Source: JAVJSD01 sp040219575
GTDB lineage: Bacteria; Planctomycetota; Planctomycetia; Pirellulales; Pirellulaceae
DNA length: 64,000 nt
Assembly: GCA_040219575.1 (NCBI GenBank)
Contig: JAVJSD010000028.1
Coordinates: forward strand, 124,001-188,000
Direction of reading: 5' to 3'
Position numbers and translations under genes: made by a program. Positions 54,403 through 64,000 of this stretch are shown piece by piece; position 1 is the stretch's first letter; each line of letters begins with the position of its first letter. The notes under the pieces are model-generated. The model was given only the letters and a program-made list of their open reading frames with translations. It had not been told where the DNA came from and searched no databases.

Positions 54403-55602
54403 ATGGTCAGTAACACACGTCCAATTGCCAGGAACTGCGCTCGCAGCATGCTCTTGGCGCTGATTGCAGCGACGTTAGGGCTGCTGTCGATATCCCGAGC
54501 AGAGCCACCGAAGCCGGAACAGAGTCAGCCGGAGTCGCCACTCGATTCCCGCCTGGAACCGTTCTTCCATCCGCCGGCGGAACTGGCCGAGGATCTCGGC
54601 GCCTTCCGATCGCCCTTGATTTTCGATGACGGCCGCAAGGTCGAGACGCCTGAAGATTGGCTCAAGCGTCGGGAAGAGATTCTTGCCGCCTGGCACAAAC
54701 TGATGGGCCCCTGGCCGCCGATCATCGAGCGACCGAAAGTCGAGTTCCTCGAAAAGCAGCAACGCGATGGCTTCACGCAGCACAAGGTGCGCGTCGAGGT
54801 CGCTCCCGGACGATCGACGACGGGCTACCTGCTGGCCCCCGATCGCGACAAGAAGCCGATGCCAGCCGTGGTGGTCGTCTATTACGAACCCGAGACGGGC
54901 ATCGGCGAGGGGAAGAGTGAATTGCGTGACTTCGCCTTGCAACTCGCCCGACGCGGCTTCGTCACGCTCTCCATCGGCACGCCGGGATCGACGCACTTCC
55001 CCAAGCAGGACGACGTGCAATTGCAGCCGCTGTCGTATCTGGCGTACACCGCCGCCAACTGTTACCAGGCGCTGGCGGCGCTGCCCGAGGTCGATCCGGC
55101 CCGGGTCGGGATTGTGGGGCACTCGTACGGCGGCAAATGGGCCATGTTCGCTTCGTGTCTGTACGACAAGTTCGCCTGCGCCGCCTGGTCCGATGGCGGC
55201 GTGGTGTTCGACGAGTCGCGAGGAAACGTGAATTACTGGGAGCCGTGGTACCTGGGATACGAAGCAGGGACTTCGCGCCGCGCGGGAATCCCATCTAGCG
55301 ACAATCCCCGCACCGGCGCGTACGAGCACATGATCGAGCAGAAAAGAGATCTGCATGAGCTGCACGCCCTGATGGCGCCGCGCCCGTTTCTGGTGTCCGG
55401 CGGCGCCGAAGACCCACTTGAACGCTGGCGGGCGTTGAATCACGCAGTCGCCGTCAACCGCCTGTTGGGTTACTCGAACCGTGTAGCATTGACGACACGT
55501 CAGGGGCATTCCCCGACGCAAGAATCGAACGAACAGATCTACCTGTTCTTCGAGCACTTTCTCAAGCCCGGAGAAGAGGTTAAAGGGCAGCCCCAAGAAT
55601 AG
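54403..55602 (+). CDS. Exported alpha/beta hydrolase (dienelactone/prolyl oligopeptidase type)
   Basis: 399-residue exported hydrolase. A signal peptide (SMLLALIAATLGLLSISRAE) precedes an alpha/beta hydrolase with nucleophile Ser in VGIVGHSYGGKWAMFAS near residue 245, acid in VSGGAEDPLERW and a late His in TRQGHSPTQESN. It most resembles planctomycete secreted esterases annotated as dienelactone hydrolase or prolyl oligopeptidase family. Substrate unknown, likely an esterified glycan. It lies 50 nt after the PQQ propeller and 18 nt before the Kelch protein. Confidence 0.88.
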   Translation: MVSNTRPIARNCARSMLLALIAATLGLLSISRAEPPKPEQSQPESPLDSRLEPFFHPPAELAEDLGAFRSPLIFDDGRKVETPEDWLKRREEILAAWHKLMGPWPPIIERPKVEFLEKQQRDGFTQHKVRVEVAPGRSTTGYLLAPDRDKKPMPAVVVVYYEPETGIGEGKSELRDFALQLARRGFVTLSIGTPGSTHFPKQDDVQLQPLSYLAYTAANCYQALAALPEVDPARVGIVGHSYGGKWAMFASCLYDKFACAAWSDGGVVFDESRGNVNYWEPWYLGYEAGTSRRAGIPSSDNPRTGAYEHMIEQKRDLHELHALMAPRPFLVSGGAEDPLERWRALNHAVAVNRLLGYSNRVALTTRQGHSPTQESNEQIYLFFEHFLKPGEEVKGQPQE

Positions 55603-55620
55603 AAGACGAAGGAACTCGAC

Positions 55621-58050
55621 ATGACTTCTTGGCTTCGAGCCACTGCGGTGACAGCGATCTACAGCGCGTTGGTCGGCGTGTGGCTGACTACGCCGGTCGC
55701 TGGCGAAGATGTGCTGCCGGTGATTGCGAACGTCGACGACCTGTCTCGATTGCCCGCGAACACATGGACGTTGATTGGGGCGGACGCGTCCGGCGGGGCC
55801 AAGAGCTTCGCGCGCGTGGTGCATGCTCCCGAGGCAGGGCGATTGTACCTGTGGGGCTTCGGGGGCGATCAGCCAGTTCGCAATCGCTACGCGCTCTACG
55901 AGTTGGAACAGTTCGAGCTTCCCAGCGGCGGATGGGGCGAGGCGCTGCCCAGCAGGAAAGCCGATGCCTGGGCCGGCGGCAAGCATCCGCCGTTCGTCAT
56001 TCATGGGCGGAGCGGCCCCGCCGAGGGTCCGACGTTCCGCAGCGTCGGCAATCAGAGCCATAACGAAGTCACGTTCCATGACATTGACGGTGTCGTTCGG
56101 CCAAGTCCGGTGCGAATCTTCAACCAGGTCTGTTACGACACACGGCGCGGTCGCGCGGTCTTCTTCGCCGGTGGGCGCACCTTCGCTTTAGACCCGAAGA
56201 CCAACACATTTACTGACTTGCAACCGGCCCGTTCGCCCACGGCCTGCCAGCAACTCGCCTGGGCGAACATGGGTTACGACCCGGTCAACGACGAGGTGGT
56301 CCTGTTCGGCGGCGGCGACGCGCTCAACCTCACCGGCGGAGCACAGACCTGGCTGTATGACTGCGAGAAGAACACTTGGCGACGGGCTGCCGGCGATGTC
56401 GAGCCGCCGCTGCGCTGCACGTCGCCGATCGTAACGGATCCGGAGAGCGGCGTTCTGGTGATGTTCGGCGGCTACACCCAACAGGCGGCCCTCAACGACA
56501 CGTGGGTTTACCACTGCGCCGACCGTCGCTGGGAGCGGCGCGAGCCGGATCCATCGCCGCCGCCGATGTTCGCCCCCGCTGCCACGTACATCGGCAGCGG
56601 CCGAGTCCTCGTCTGCGAATACGACGCGACGACCGGCCAGCGAACGCAGTCGGCCACCCGGGCGCCCAAAGAGACCTGGATCTACGATGTCGCGGCCAAC
56701 ACCTGGACGCCGATCGCCGACACGCTCGACCTGAACGGCTACCAATGGCTGACCGCCTGCGGCGCAGGCGTCGAGAACGTGGCGCTGCTGGTGGCCTTCG
56801 GCCCGCAGCGGCGCACCTACGCGTTGCGCTACGACCCGTCCGCCGAGTCGGGCAAGCATGATCCCCATAGGCCGGGCCAGGTTCGTTGGAGGTTCCCCGA
56901 CCAAAGAGAGCGGCTGGAAACCGCCCCCGCGCCGGACGCAAAACGGCACAAAGAGTTTCTTGCGAAGCTGCCCGTAAACCGGTTTGTCGACGCCGCCCCG
57001 CCGGCCGTCCCCGACGCCAAGACGTGGTCGACCGCCATCGCCACCGACGCCGGACAGATTCTCTATCACGGCGGCGGACACAGCGGTTACAGCGGCAACG
57101 ACTGGATGCACTACGACGTGGCGGCCAACCGCTGGTCGATGGCCGCCTCACCCTGCTTTCCGCCGTATCTGGAAAGCTCGAATGGATCGCCGTGGGGCTA
57201 CGCCTACAACCATCGCCCCTGGAGTCAGCACACCTACTTGTGGTACGCCTACGACCCGATCAGCAAGCAGGTCGTCTATTGCGCCCGCCCCACGATCCAC
57301 AAGGGTGTCGAATTGGCCCTGGACCCGGACGATCCCGACAAGACGTTTGTCTATGACCCGGATGAGCACGGCTACTGGACGTGGCTGTACGACCCGGTGA
57401 AACGGGAAATGACCGGCCCACACTTCGGCCGACCGTTTCCGCAGAGTTGGGGCCTGGCGCTGTGCTCGACGCCGCGCGGCGTTTACGCCTGCCAGGAGAC
57501 GCAGCTCTACCGTGCCGTCGTTGCCGATGGCAAGATCACCTGGACGTCCCTCGGCGACGGGGGCGGCTGGCCCAATCAGGCCGATCGCAGGCAGTACCAC
57601 TACGAATACCTGCCAATCATCTACGATGCGCGGCGCGAGCGGCTGGTGCATCTGATGGGCAGGGGACCGGGCAGCAAATCCGAGCTACCTTCCGCATTCG
57701 AGATGCACGTTCGCGGTCTCGGCGCCGACGACCAGTGGCAGCACGTCGAGACCAGCGGCGTGCTGCCGCAGCCGATGCGTGAAGTTGTCTACTTGCCGAA
57801 GCAAGACGCGTTGTTGGGGCTGCTCGATCAGGACCATGTCTACGCCCTGGACCTCGCAACCGATGTCTGGCGCCGTCTTGACGTCCAGTTGCCCAAGGGA
57901 AGCTACGGGCACGAGTGTTCGATGGATTACGACCCGGTCCACGACGTGGTGATCGCCACAATCCCCTCCGGCTTCAGTCGCCCGGTGCAGACACTGCTGC
58001 TGCGGTACGATCCCAAGACCGCGACGTCGAAGAAAGAGGACGCAGAGTAG
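55621..58050 (+). CDS. Exported Kelch-repeat protein
   Basis: 809-residue exported protein. A signal peptide precedes several Kelch blades recognised by paired Gly and Trp: DEVVLFGGGDALNLTGG, GVLVMFGGYTQQAALNDTWV, APKETWIYDVAANTWTPI, and in a second set ILYHGGGHSGYSGNDWMHYD and EVVYLPKQDALLGLLDQDHV. There are probably two propellers. Kelch proteins bind sugars or proteins, and galactose-oxidase-type copper ligands were not identified. It is the last of the four-gene exported cluster (52267-58050), 18 nt after the hydrolase. Confidence 0.88.
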   Translation: MTSWLRATAVTAIYSALVGVWLTTPVAGEDVLPVIANVDDLSRLPANTWTLIGADASGGAKSFARVVHAPEAGRLYLWGFGGDQPVRNRYALYELEQFELPSGGWGEALPSRKADAWAGGKHPPFVIHGRSGPAEGPTFRSVGNQSHNEVTFHDIDGVVRPSPVRIFNQVCYDTRRGRAVFFAGGRTFALDPKTNTFTDLQPARSPTACQQLAWANMGYDPVNDEVVLFGGGDALNLTGGAQTWLYDCEKNTWRRAAGDVEPPLRCTSPIVTDPESGVLVMFGGYTQQAALNDTWVYHCADRRWERREPDPSPPPMFAPAATYIGSGRVLVCEYDATTGQRTQSATRAPKETWIYDVAANTWTPIADTLDLNGYQWLTACGAGVENVALLVAFGPQRRTYALRYDPSAESGKHDPHRPGQVRWRFPDQRERLETAPAPDAKRHKEFLAKLPVNRFVDAAPPAVPDAKTWSTAIATDAGQILYHGGGHSGYSGNDWMHYDVAANRWSMAASPCFPPYLESSNGSPWGYAYNHRPWSQHTYLWYAYDPISKQVVYCARPTIHKGVELALDPDDPDKTFVYDPDEHGYWTWLYDPVKREMTGPHFGRPFPQSWGLALCSTPRGVYACQETQLYRAVVADGKITWTSLGDGGGWPNQADRRQYHYEYLPIIYDARRERLVHLMGRGPGSKSELPSAFEMHVRGLGADDQWQHVETSGVLPQPMREVVYLPKQDALLGLLDQDHVYALDLATDVWRRLDVQLPKGSYGHECSMDYDPVHDVVIATIPSGFSRPVQTLLLRYDPKTATSKKEDAE

Positions 58051-58659
58051 GTCCAGTCAGCCCGTCAGCCCAGCAGCCGCAACTTCGCGAGTGCGCCGGT
58101 CGATGTGACCGAAGTACCTTGCGTCTCGTCCGTTGGTGACACATGACGGTTCGTCCTTACGCACCAATGAGTCTCTTCATTCCGCACGTTCACGGGTCTG
58201 CCGCAGTCGCAATGAATGGCCTGCTACATCGAATTTGGAGCGTGAACGCTTTACCAGACGATCTGCCAGTAGTCTTCGATGGACGGGTAGCGGTGCGGCC
58301 CAGCAAGAACGGGACGCAGCGTAGCGATAGCGGGTTCGCAATTGGGGGCCGTCATGTCGACGGACTGCGAGCACGACTTGCTGGATCCAATGTCCCGAGG
58401 TTGCAGCCGAAACGCGACTCGAACGCAGGGCACTATCTCAAGGGCAGAGCGTGACCCGCTCTCCTGGCAGAACGGGACGGAACCTGGGTTTGCCGTTATC
58501 ATGGACGACGATCGCGACATACCCCTGTTGTGCCGCCGGAATTCTCGGATCGAGTAACTTCTGCCAGGAGTGTGTCGCTACTCGTCAACAAGTCAATTTG
58601 CTGACTTGGATTGAGGACAGGAATAGCTTCAATCCAAAATCATTGCGGGTCTTGCCAAC
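58051..58659. other. Intergenic region before kinase gene, no gene seen
   Basis: 609 nt with only short open frames on both strands that have no protein-like character. GC content is visibly lower than in the preceding gene, as in the kinase that follows. It may hold a gene remnant or the kinase promoter; nothing more could be recognised. Confidence 0.5.
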
Positions 58660-61600
58660 ATGAATCACGAGGAACTCTCCCCGGACGAGCAACGCGAGCT
58701 TGACGAGATTATCGCAAGCTACCTGCGGGCGATAGAATCTGGCGGCGACGCTGATAAGCCAGCGTTGCTGCGTCAGCATCCCCATCTCGCGGACCGTTTG
58801 CGTGCGTTCTTTGCCACCCAAGACCGGGAATCGCGCGGACTTACTCCAGGTATTGCGGAGACTTTGGCGATTCCAGCAGGCACGCAATCCGATAGGTCAA
58901 ATTCCGCTGCATCAGCGTCTTGCCACAGGCGGTTTGGAGATTACGAACTAATCGAAGAAATCGCCCGCGGAGGAATGGGAGTAGTTCATAAAGCCCGGCA
59001 TGTCACCCTCAACCGCACCACCGCGTTGAAAATGATTCTCGCTGGGCAATTGGCGAGCGAGGACGACGTACTGCGGTTCCGGTCCGAAGCAGAAGCAGCG
59101 GCTCGGCTCGATCATCCCGGCATCGTGCCGGTCTACGAGGTAGGCCAATGCGACGACCAGCACTATTACTCGATGGGATACGTAGATGGCCAAAGTCTTG
59201 CCGGACGTGCCGCGGATGGCCCATTGCCGCCCGTTGAAGCCGCCGGTCTGGTTCGGGCAATTGCGGAAGCCATTGGTTACGCGCACGAGCGAGGGATAGT
59301 ACACCGCGATCTGAAACCAGGAAATGTGCTTCTGGATGCCACCGGGCAACCGCGAATCACCGACTTCGGGCTGGCGAAGCATACGGAGCGAGACTCGCAA
59401 CTCACGGGCACGGGGCAGATTCTGGGGACGCCAAGTTACATGCCGCCGGAACAAGCCAGCGGAAACTCGGACAAGATCGGTCCGTTGTCCGATGTCTACT
59501 CGGTAGGCGCCATTCTTTATTTTCTGTTGACGGGCCGTCCGCCGTTTCAATCCGCGAATGTCGTCGAAACGCTCCGGCAAGTAATGGATTCGGACCCCGT
59601 TGCCCCACGTCGTCTCAACCCACAGATTCCACTCGATCTGGAAAACATCTGCTTGAAGTGTCTGCAAAAAGAACCGCAGCGGCGATACGAGTCCGCTGCG
59701 GAACTGGCAGACGACCTGGGACGGTTCCTCGCAGGCGAGCCGACGCATGCCCGTCCGGTTGGCCATATCGAACGAACCGTGAAGTGGTGTCGTCGCCGGC
59801 CTTTCGTCGCGGTAATGTCCGCCGCCATGCTTTTGCTGGGCATAGCGGTGATTGCCGGCTCCATCATTGCGGCAATGCTGATCAATAACGAGCGCCTGGC
59901 CGCGCTCGATAGCGAGAAGCGGGCAAAGAAAAGCGAAGTCAAACGGACCGAACAGCTTTACGTTTCTCACATGGCGGTCGCCGAGCAGGCATGGCGCGAT
60001 GGCGACATCAGGCGCGCGATAAACCTGCTCCGGCGGCATGTGCCTGGGGCGGGAGAGACCGACCTCCGCGGATATGAGTGGTACTATCTTTGGGGCCTTT
60101 GTCGTAGGAGCCGAAGTGACCAGCAATTTGACGTCGAAAATACCTTCGGAGGCAATCTGGCTTTCCTGCCCCGGAGTAAGCAACTCGTCGCATTTCGCGA
60201 TAGTGGAGACGTATCACTTTGTGATCCGGCTTCGGGCCAGACGTTAACTTTCCAGGAAGCGATTGGCCCCAAGGGCTCATTGAAGAAGGCCTGGTACAGT
60301 CCGGTGAGTGCGCAATTCGCGACTGTCAATATGGACGGTTCGCTTTTGATCTGGAAGTTCACCGAAGATCGCTTTGAAGAAGTTGCTCGGATCGAGGGTG
60401 ATTTTTCTTCAGTGAAACAGGTAGACATCGCCCCTGGTGGAAAGGTTTTTGCGATTCTAGGCGCGGGCGCAGCCGTTGAATTGTGGGGAGTGGACCCGCC
60501 ATCCCAGCGTGGCGAAAGCCTTGCGACCGGCGGTCATGATCCGGCTTCAATTCGATTTTCTCCCGATGGCCGGTACCTCCTATTGCCGGGGAATCAGCGC
60601 AAAGGCGGAATCCAGATCTGGGAGATCAACGGAACGCACGCGCAGCTACGCATGACCGTTCCTCAAACTGGACCAAACGTCCAATGCCAATTCACACCGG
60701 ACAGCAAAACTTTCGTGTCGTATTCTGGGCAGCCAAAAGGAGAGTTGAAGCTCTGGTCGCTGAAATCGGGAGAACTGCTGGGTGAGTTCGAGGGGCATAC
60801 GAGGAAGATTCACAAGGCAAGGTTTTCTCCAGACGGTAGGATACTCGCTGCAACGGGACTCGACCGCACTGTGATTCTATGGGACGTCGCGTCGCAAAGC
60901 GTGATGACTCGCCTTGAAGGGCATAGGAACTGGACACTGGCTGTCGCGTTCTCTCCTGACGGGGACCAGGTCGCGACAGGGGGCGCAGACAATGTCGTCA
61001 TGATTTGGGATGTGGCCAAAGGGGAGCATCTCGAAACCATCAAGGGTCATCAATCGTACATAAGTGAGATCGCGTATGCGCGGGACGGCGAGCTACTTGC
61101 GTCGGCAAGCAACTTTGATGGCAAAGTCAGAATTCGTCGTAGAACCGAACAGCCGCGACCGGTTCGAATTCGCGCCAGTGATGCCGCGGTCGACTCGGTG
61201 GTTATTTCGCCAGACGGATCGATGGCCGCCACGGCGGCGCGTGATGATCTCGTGAAAATGTGGGATCTCGATACCGGCCAGATGCTGCACGAATTCGGGG
61301 GGTATCAGTACGCGGGTGGAATCGGCGTCCCCGTGCTGGCCTTTTCCGCCAACGGGGAAACGCTGGCGCTGGCCGACCGCGATCGTGTCAAGCTATTGGA
61401 CACCACGACCGGCCGGCTCCGGCGCGAGTTCCCGGAAGTGGCGGCGAAGTGCCCTGTGTTCTCGCCCGATGGTCTTTGGCTTGCCACCAGCGGGAGCCAA
61501 AACACGATCACCATCCGCGATGCGGAGACCGGCGACGAGCGGACACAACTTGAGCTGAAATCAGGCGCCCGGGTTTTCTCCATGTGTTTTTCACCCGACG

Positions 61601-62076
61601 GTAACTCGCTTGCGGCAGTTTTCGTAACCCCTGAAGAAGGTGGCTTGTTAACCGTCTGGGAGACCGCTGATTTCCGGAAAAAATATACCGCTAAACTAAA
61701 AGGCGGCGGGAATCCGAGGTCGGTCGCGTATTCGGCATATGGCGAGCTAGCCGTTGCCACCGTCAAAGGCGAGATCACCATTCTGCGCGCTAACGACGGC
61801 GGCGTGATCGGCGAAATGACGGGGCATTCAAATCTGGTGTTTTCGCTGGCGTACTTGCCGCAACGTAATCGCCTCGTATCGGCCAGCGTCGACCGCACGA
61901 TAAAGATATGGGACACCGCCCAACTAGCCGAACACTTCACATTCCACGGGCACGAGATGGCCGTGCTCTCGGCTGCTGTTTCCAAAGACGGTCGTACGAT
62001 GGTCACCGCCGGTGATGGTGGAATTGTGCGTCTCTGGAGGGCACCATTGCAAACAGACATTGACGAGTTCGAATAG
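58660..62076 (+). CDS. Ser/Thr protein kinase with WD40 repeats
   Basis: 1138-residue membrane-anchored kinase. The first 90 residues are a helical N-terminal region. The kinase domain (about 92-360) has GGMGVVHKA, Lys124 in TTALKMI, HRDLKPGN (215-222) and DFG (235-237), then GTPSYMPPEQASG. One membrane segment at about 383-408 (FVAVMSAAMLLLGIAVIAGS) is followed by WD40 blades to the end, for example FEGHTRKIHKARFSPDGRIL, LEGHRNWTLAVAFSPDGDQV and LASASNFDGKVRI. The architecture is typical of planctomycete signalling. Substrate unknown. Codon use is less GC-rich than neighbours. No sigma-factor gene directly precedes it. Confidence 0.95.
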   Translation: MNHEELSPDEQRELDEIIASYLRAIESGGDADKPALLRQHPHLADRLRAFFATQDRESRGLTPGIAETLAIPAGTQSDRSNSAASASCHRRFGDYELIEEIARGGMGVVHKARHVTLNRTTALKMILAGQLASEDDVLRFRSEAEAAARLDHPGIVPVYEVGQCDDQHYYSMGYVDGQSLAGRAADGPLPPVEAAGLVRAIAEAIGYAHERGIVHRDLKPGNVLLDATGQPRITDFGLAKHTERDSQLTGTGQILGTPSYMPPEQASGNSDKIGPLSDVYSVGAILYFLLTGRPPFQSANVVETLRQVMDSDPVAPRRLNPQIPLDLENICLKCLQKEPQRRYESAAELADDLGRFLAGEPTHARPVGHIERTVKWCRRRPFVAVMSAAMLLLGIAVIAGSIIAAMLINNERLAALDSEKRAKKSEVKRTEQLYVSHMAVAEQAWRDGDIRRAINLLRRHVPGAGETDLRGYEWYYLWGLCRRSRSDQQFDVENTFGGNLAFLPRSKQLVAFRDSGDVSLCDPASGQTLTFQEAIGPKGSLKKAWYSPVSAQFATVNMDGSLLIWKFTEDRFEEVARIEGDFSSVKQVDIAPGGKVFAILGAGAAVELWGVDPPSQRGESLATGGHDPASIRFSPDGRYLLLPGNQRKGGIQIWEINGTHAQLRMTVPQTGPNVQCQFTPDSKTFVSYSGQPKGELKLWSLKSGELLGEFEGHTRKIHKARFSPDGRILAATGLDRTVILWDVASQSVMTRLEGHRNWTLAVAFSPDGDQVATGGADNVVMIWDVAKGEHLETIKGHQSYISEIAYARDGELLASASNFDGKVRIRRRTEQPRPVRIRASDAAVDSVVISPDGSMAATAARDDLVKMWDLDTGQMLHEFGGYQYAGGIGVPVLAFSANGETLALADRDRVKLLDTTTGRLRREFPEVAAKCPVFSPDGLWLATSGSQNTITIRDAETGDERTQLELKSGARVFSMCFSPDGNSLAAVFVTPEEGGLLTVWETADFRKKYTAKLKGGGNPRSVAYSAYGELAVATVKGEITILRANDGGVIGEMTGHSNLVFSLAYLPQRNRLVSASVDRTIKIWDTAQLAEHFTFHGHEMAVLSAAVSKDGRTMVTAGDGGIVRLWRAPLQTDIDEFE

Positions 62077-62342
62077 CGGTTCAGGAGCACAGGCGTAAGC
62101 CAAATTGATCGCTCACTCCTTGCAGGAGGAGTGGTGTTTTCGGAACATTAGCGAAAGACCGAGTCAAAGAGAGGATCATCAGGAGGGCGATTTATCTTCC
62201 TCGCATGATTCGACCTGCACAGGTGGGCGTGACCTGAGCAACTACGCCCGTTTCGCTGCCTGCTTCGGTCCGACACACCGACGCTGCGTGGCGGCGACTA
62301 CGCGTCTTCCATTTCAGCCGCTTTCCGGACTCGGGGAGAAGC

Positions 62343-62600
62343 TCAGTTGGCCGACGCCGCAACGCGGGATGTCACTTGCTCGTAAAGGTCGGCCGGCAAG
62401 GGGCCTTTCGCGGCGGCGGCGATTTGTTCGTCCAGGTGCCGAGGATTGCAGGTGCCGACAATCGTCGTGTGGCAGTGCGGGTGGGACAGCTTGTAGCGCA
62501 AGATCAGCTCGGCGCGGCCCATCCCTTCAGGAAGAATCTCATCGAGCTTCGCTCGCGCCCAAACGTCGTTGAGTGCGGGTAGCGGAACGGCGCCGTGCCG
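62343..62600 (-). pseudogene. Aldo/keto reductase C-terminal fragment
   Basis: The minus-strand frame ending at the stop at 62343 reads, near its end, PALNDVWARAKLDEILPEGM, then GRAELILRYKLSHPHCHTTI and VGTCNPRHLDEQIAAAAKGP, then LPADLYEQVTSRVAASAN. This is the C-terminal third of an aldo/keto reductase (NADPH-site IVGTxNPxHL). The N-terminal barrel is missing: upstream of about 62600 the frame loses similarity and has no start, next to the glycosidase-like gene. It is a truncated remnant, probably left by a deletion. The left limit (stop) is firm; the right limit is approximate. Confidence 0.7.
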
Positions 62601-62661
62601 GTGACCATAGCCACCGGCGGCCCCCGGTCGTCCAGGTTGTGAACGACGATCACAAAGCCTC

Positions 62662-64000
62662 TTACGGAAAGGTTTCGCCGAGCGGTCGACTGTTGTCCAG
62701 TTGGGCGTCTTTGCCCTCCGCCGGTGCGTAGAGGATCACTGGCGCCACGATGCCGCCCGTGCCGAGTTCGTTCACGCGCTCGTTGAGAACCGCCATGACG
62801 ACGGTGTTGGGATGACCCGCTCGGATGGCCTGCGTGACATCCAGCTCAAACGGATAAAACGACGCCCCGTGGCTGATGCCGACCGGCACATCGTTGACCC
62901 AGACCTTGGCCTTTTCATCCACGCCGCCACACCACAGGAAGACACGATCGCCCTTGAACTCAGCCGGAACGTCGACCGTCTGCCGATACCAGGCGAGTCC
63001 TTTGTAGTACCGTAGCCCCTGGTTGCTCCATGAAGAGCTGGAGGTCTTGATTTCTTGCCAGTTCCCACCTTTGTTGGTGCTTCGCCAATAGCCAAGGTCT
63101 TCCCCAATACGCAGCGGGTCGATGAGGAACCGCCACTGGTCCTGGCATGCGGCGACCAAACGGTTGCCGCCGGTCACCCGCTCGTACCCTTCCTCCGTAC
63201 AGGGGCGGAAGAAGCGTCGCGTGTAGTTGTTGTAGGTGCTGAAGCGGCCCGACAGCAGCATCGGCGGGGCGTACTCCATCAGCGTCGCGGCGACGGCGTC
63301 CATTCGTTCCAAATGCTTGTTCGCGGCCACGAAATCCACTTCAACCCGGGCTTCCATCATGGCGATGAAGTGCTCCAGCAGGTCGAAGGTTTCGCGAATC
63401 ATCTGCACGCGACGCTCGTAGATGTCTTGTCCACTGGCCAGCTTCGCACCTCGATCAAGCAGGTCGCGCGCTTCACGCCGCACGGGAGCCGGATAAAAAT
63501 AGGGCATGTCCCACGAACAACCCGTGTGGTGGTCGGCATCCCGCAGTGCCTCGGCCATCAACGTGACATACCGGCCCATGGGCTCGGCCGCCGGACCGAA
63601 GAACTTGGTCGCGAAGTCGTCCATCAACGCATCGACATCCGCGTCGGCGTTCCACATCAGTCTGGCGGCGATATAGAAGCTGGGCAGTTGCGGCCCATAA
63701 TTGGCGAACGTCTCAACGCGCCAGCCGGTCACGCCCGCCGACTTGCCCATCGGGATTTGTGTTCGCAGCCGTTCGGTAATGATGAACGGAAAACCCGGAC
63801 ACGCCAGGTTGCTCCAATACCCGCGCTCCCAGAGTTCCGGCATCAGTTCGCCCCACGCCCGGGCGAGCGTCTCGTAATATTGCTTCTCGGGGCACAGGTG
63901 ATTGTCGGGCCCGTGAGCGCGGCAGAGTGCGATCGGCGCCAAGGCGCCCGTGACATTGGGATGCGGCTTCTCCTTGACCGGCGGCCGCATGTAGTTGTGG
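62662..64000 (-). CDS. DUF4838 glycosidase-like protein with GH2-type sandwich (5' partial)
   Basis: Gene runs off the right edge; the ATG at 63990 is internal because the frame stays open to 64000. The visible 440 residues begin in a DUF4838 segment, a family near GH20/GH67-like glycosidases (LMWNADADVDALMDDFATKF, ARDLLDRGAKLASGQDIYER). The last 150 residues are a beta-sandwich of the GH2 sugar-binding type (GLAWYRQTVDVPAEFKGDRV, EKAKVWVNDVPVGISHGASF). It probably attacks or binds a complex glycan. Catalytic residues are not in view since the N-terminal part is missing. Adjacent to the aldo/keto reductase remnant. Confidence 0.85.
   Translation of the reverse strand, partial: HNYMRPPVKEKPHPNVTGALAPIALCRAHGPDNHLCPEKQYYETLARAWGELMPELWERGYWSNLACPGFPFIITERLRTQIPMGKSAGVTGWRVETFANYGPQLPSFYIAARLMWNADADVDALMDDFATKFFGPAAEPMGRYVTLMAEALRDADHHTGCSWDMPYFYPAPVRREARDLLDRGAKLASGQDIYERRVQMIRETFDLLEHFIAMMEARVEVDFVAANKHLERMDAVAATLMEYAPPMLLSGRFSTYNNYTRRFFRPCTEEGYERVTGGNRLVAACQDQWRFLIDPLRIGEDLGYWRSTNKGGNWQEIKTSSSSWSNQGLRYYKGLAWYRQTVDVPAEFKGDRVFLWCGGVDEKAKVWVNDVPVGISHGASFYPFELDVTQAIRAGHPNTVVMAVLNERVNELGTGGIVAPVILYAPAEGKDAQLDNSRPLGETFP

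Noticed and set aside
58143..58454. 103-codon plus-strand frame before the kinase
   Set aside because: No ribosome-binding site, no recognisable domain, and overlapping frames on both strands look equally random.
62105..62572. 155-codon plus-strand frame after the kinase
   Set aside because: Low-complexity Arg/Ser-rich sequence overlapping the minus-strand aldo/keto reductase remnant, which has real homology.

Overview
The window looks like chromosomal DNA from a planctomycete of the Pirellulales type. The evidence is the gene content: two PSCyt1/DUF1549/DUF1553 proteins each followed by a Tat-exported DUF1501 protein, a secreted sulfatase, two DUF1080 proteins, a YHYH protein, a DUF11-repeat surface protein, a Ser/Thr kinase with WD40 repeats and many secreted alpha/beta hydrolases. 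Base composition is GC-rich, so most open frames opposite the genes are shadows. No rRNA, tRNA, CRISPR array, transposase, integrase or phage gene was seen. This annotation was made by eye, without database searches.

Region by region. 1-15.7 kb: two cytochrome/DUF1501 pairs, a GNAT protein, a first small-protein/HNH bicistron, a sulfatase, a D-2-hydroxyacid dehydrogenase and a large exported protein that looks like a permuted NlpC/P60 (YiiX-type) enzyme. 15.7-19.4 kb: an orphan iron-type solute-binding lipoprotein, a YHYH protein and a site-2-protease/CBS membrane protein. 19.7-25.0 kb: a same-strand polyphosphate cluster in transcription order ppx, ppk1, sixA-like, CHAD. 25.3-27.8 kb: a ROK kinase divergent from a SAM hydroxide adenosyltransferase, followed by a small gene equal to only that enzyme's C-terminal domain. 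27.8-36.9 kb: envelope proteins (DUF900 lipoprotein hydrolase, DUF11 protein, His-rich exported protein, zinc-ribbon membrane protein) and an SMP-30/esterase fusion. 36.9-38.7 kb: a nucleotidyltransferase, a second HNH bicistron and a CopZ-like metal protein. 38.9-49.4 kb: a tandem esterase, then ilvH, ilvC (flanked by a long inverted repeat), nuoN, DUF1080, DUF1475, cysK and an FeS-type photolyase. 49.4-51.6 kb: a membrane-anchored peroxiredoxin-like protein and a group-2-like sigma-70 factor. 52.3-58.1 kb: four tightly spaced genes for exported proteins (DUF1080, PQQ-type propeller, alpha/beta hydrolase, Kelch). 58.7-64 kb: a kinase-WD40 protein, an aldo/keto reductase remnant and a DUF4838 glycosidase-like gene running off the right edge.

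How the genes fit together: much of the content is periplasmic or surface machinery for attacking complex, partly sulfated or acylated glycans, interleaved with housekeeping biosynthesis (branched-chain amino acids, cysteine) and polyphosphate metabolism. The least explained elements are the two copies of the small-protein/HNH cassette, the stand-alone SAM-adenosyltransferase C-terminal domain, and several families of short inverted repeats placed just after stop codons or, in one case, on both sides of ilvC.
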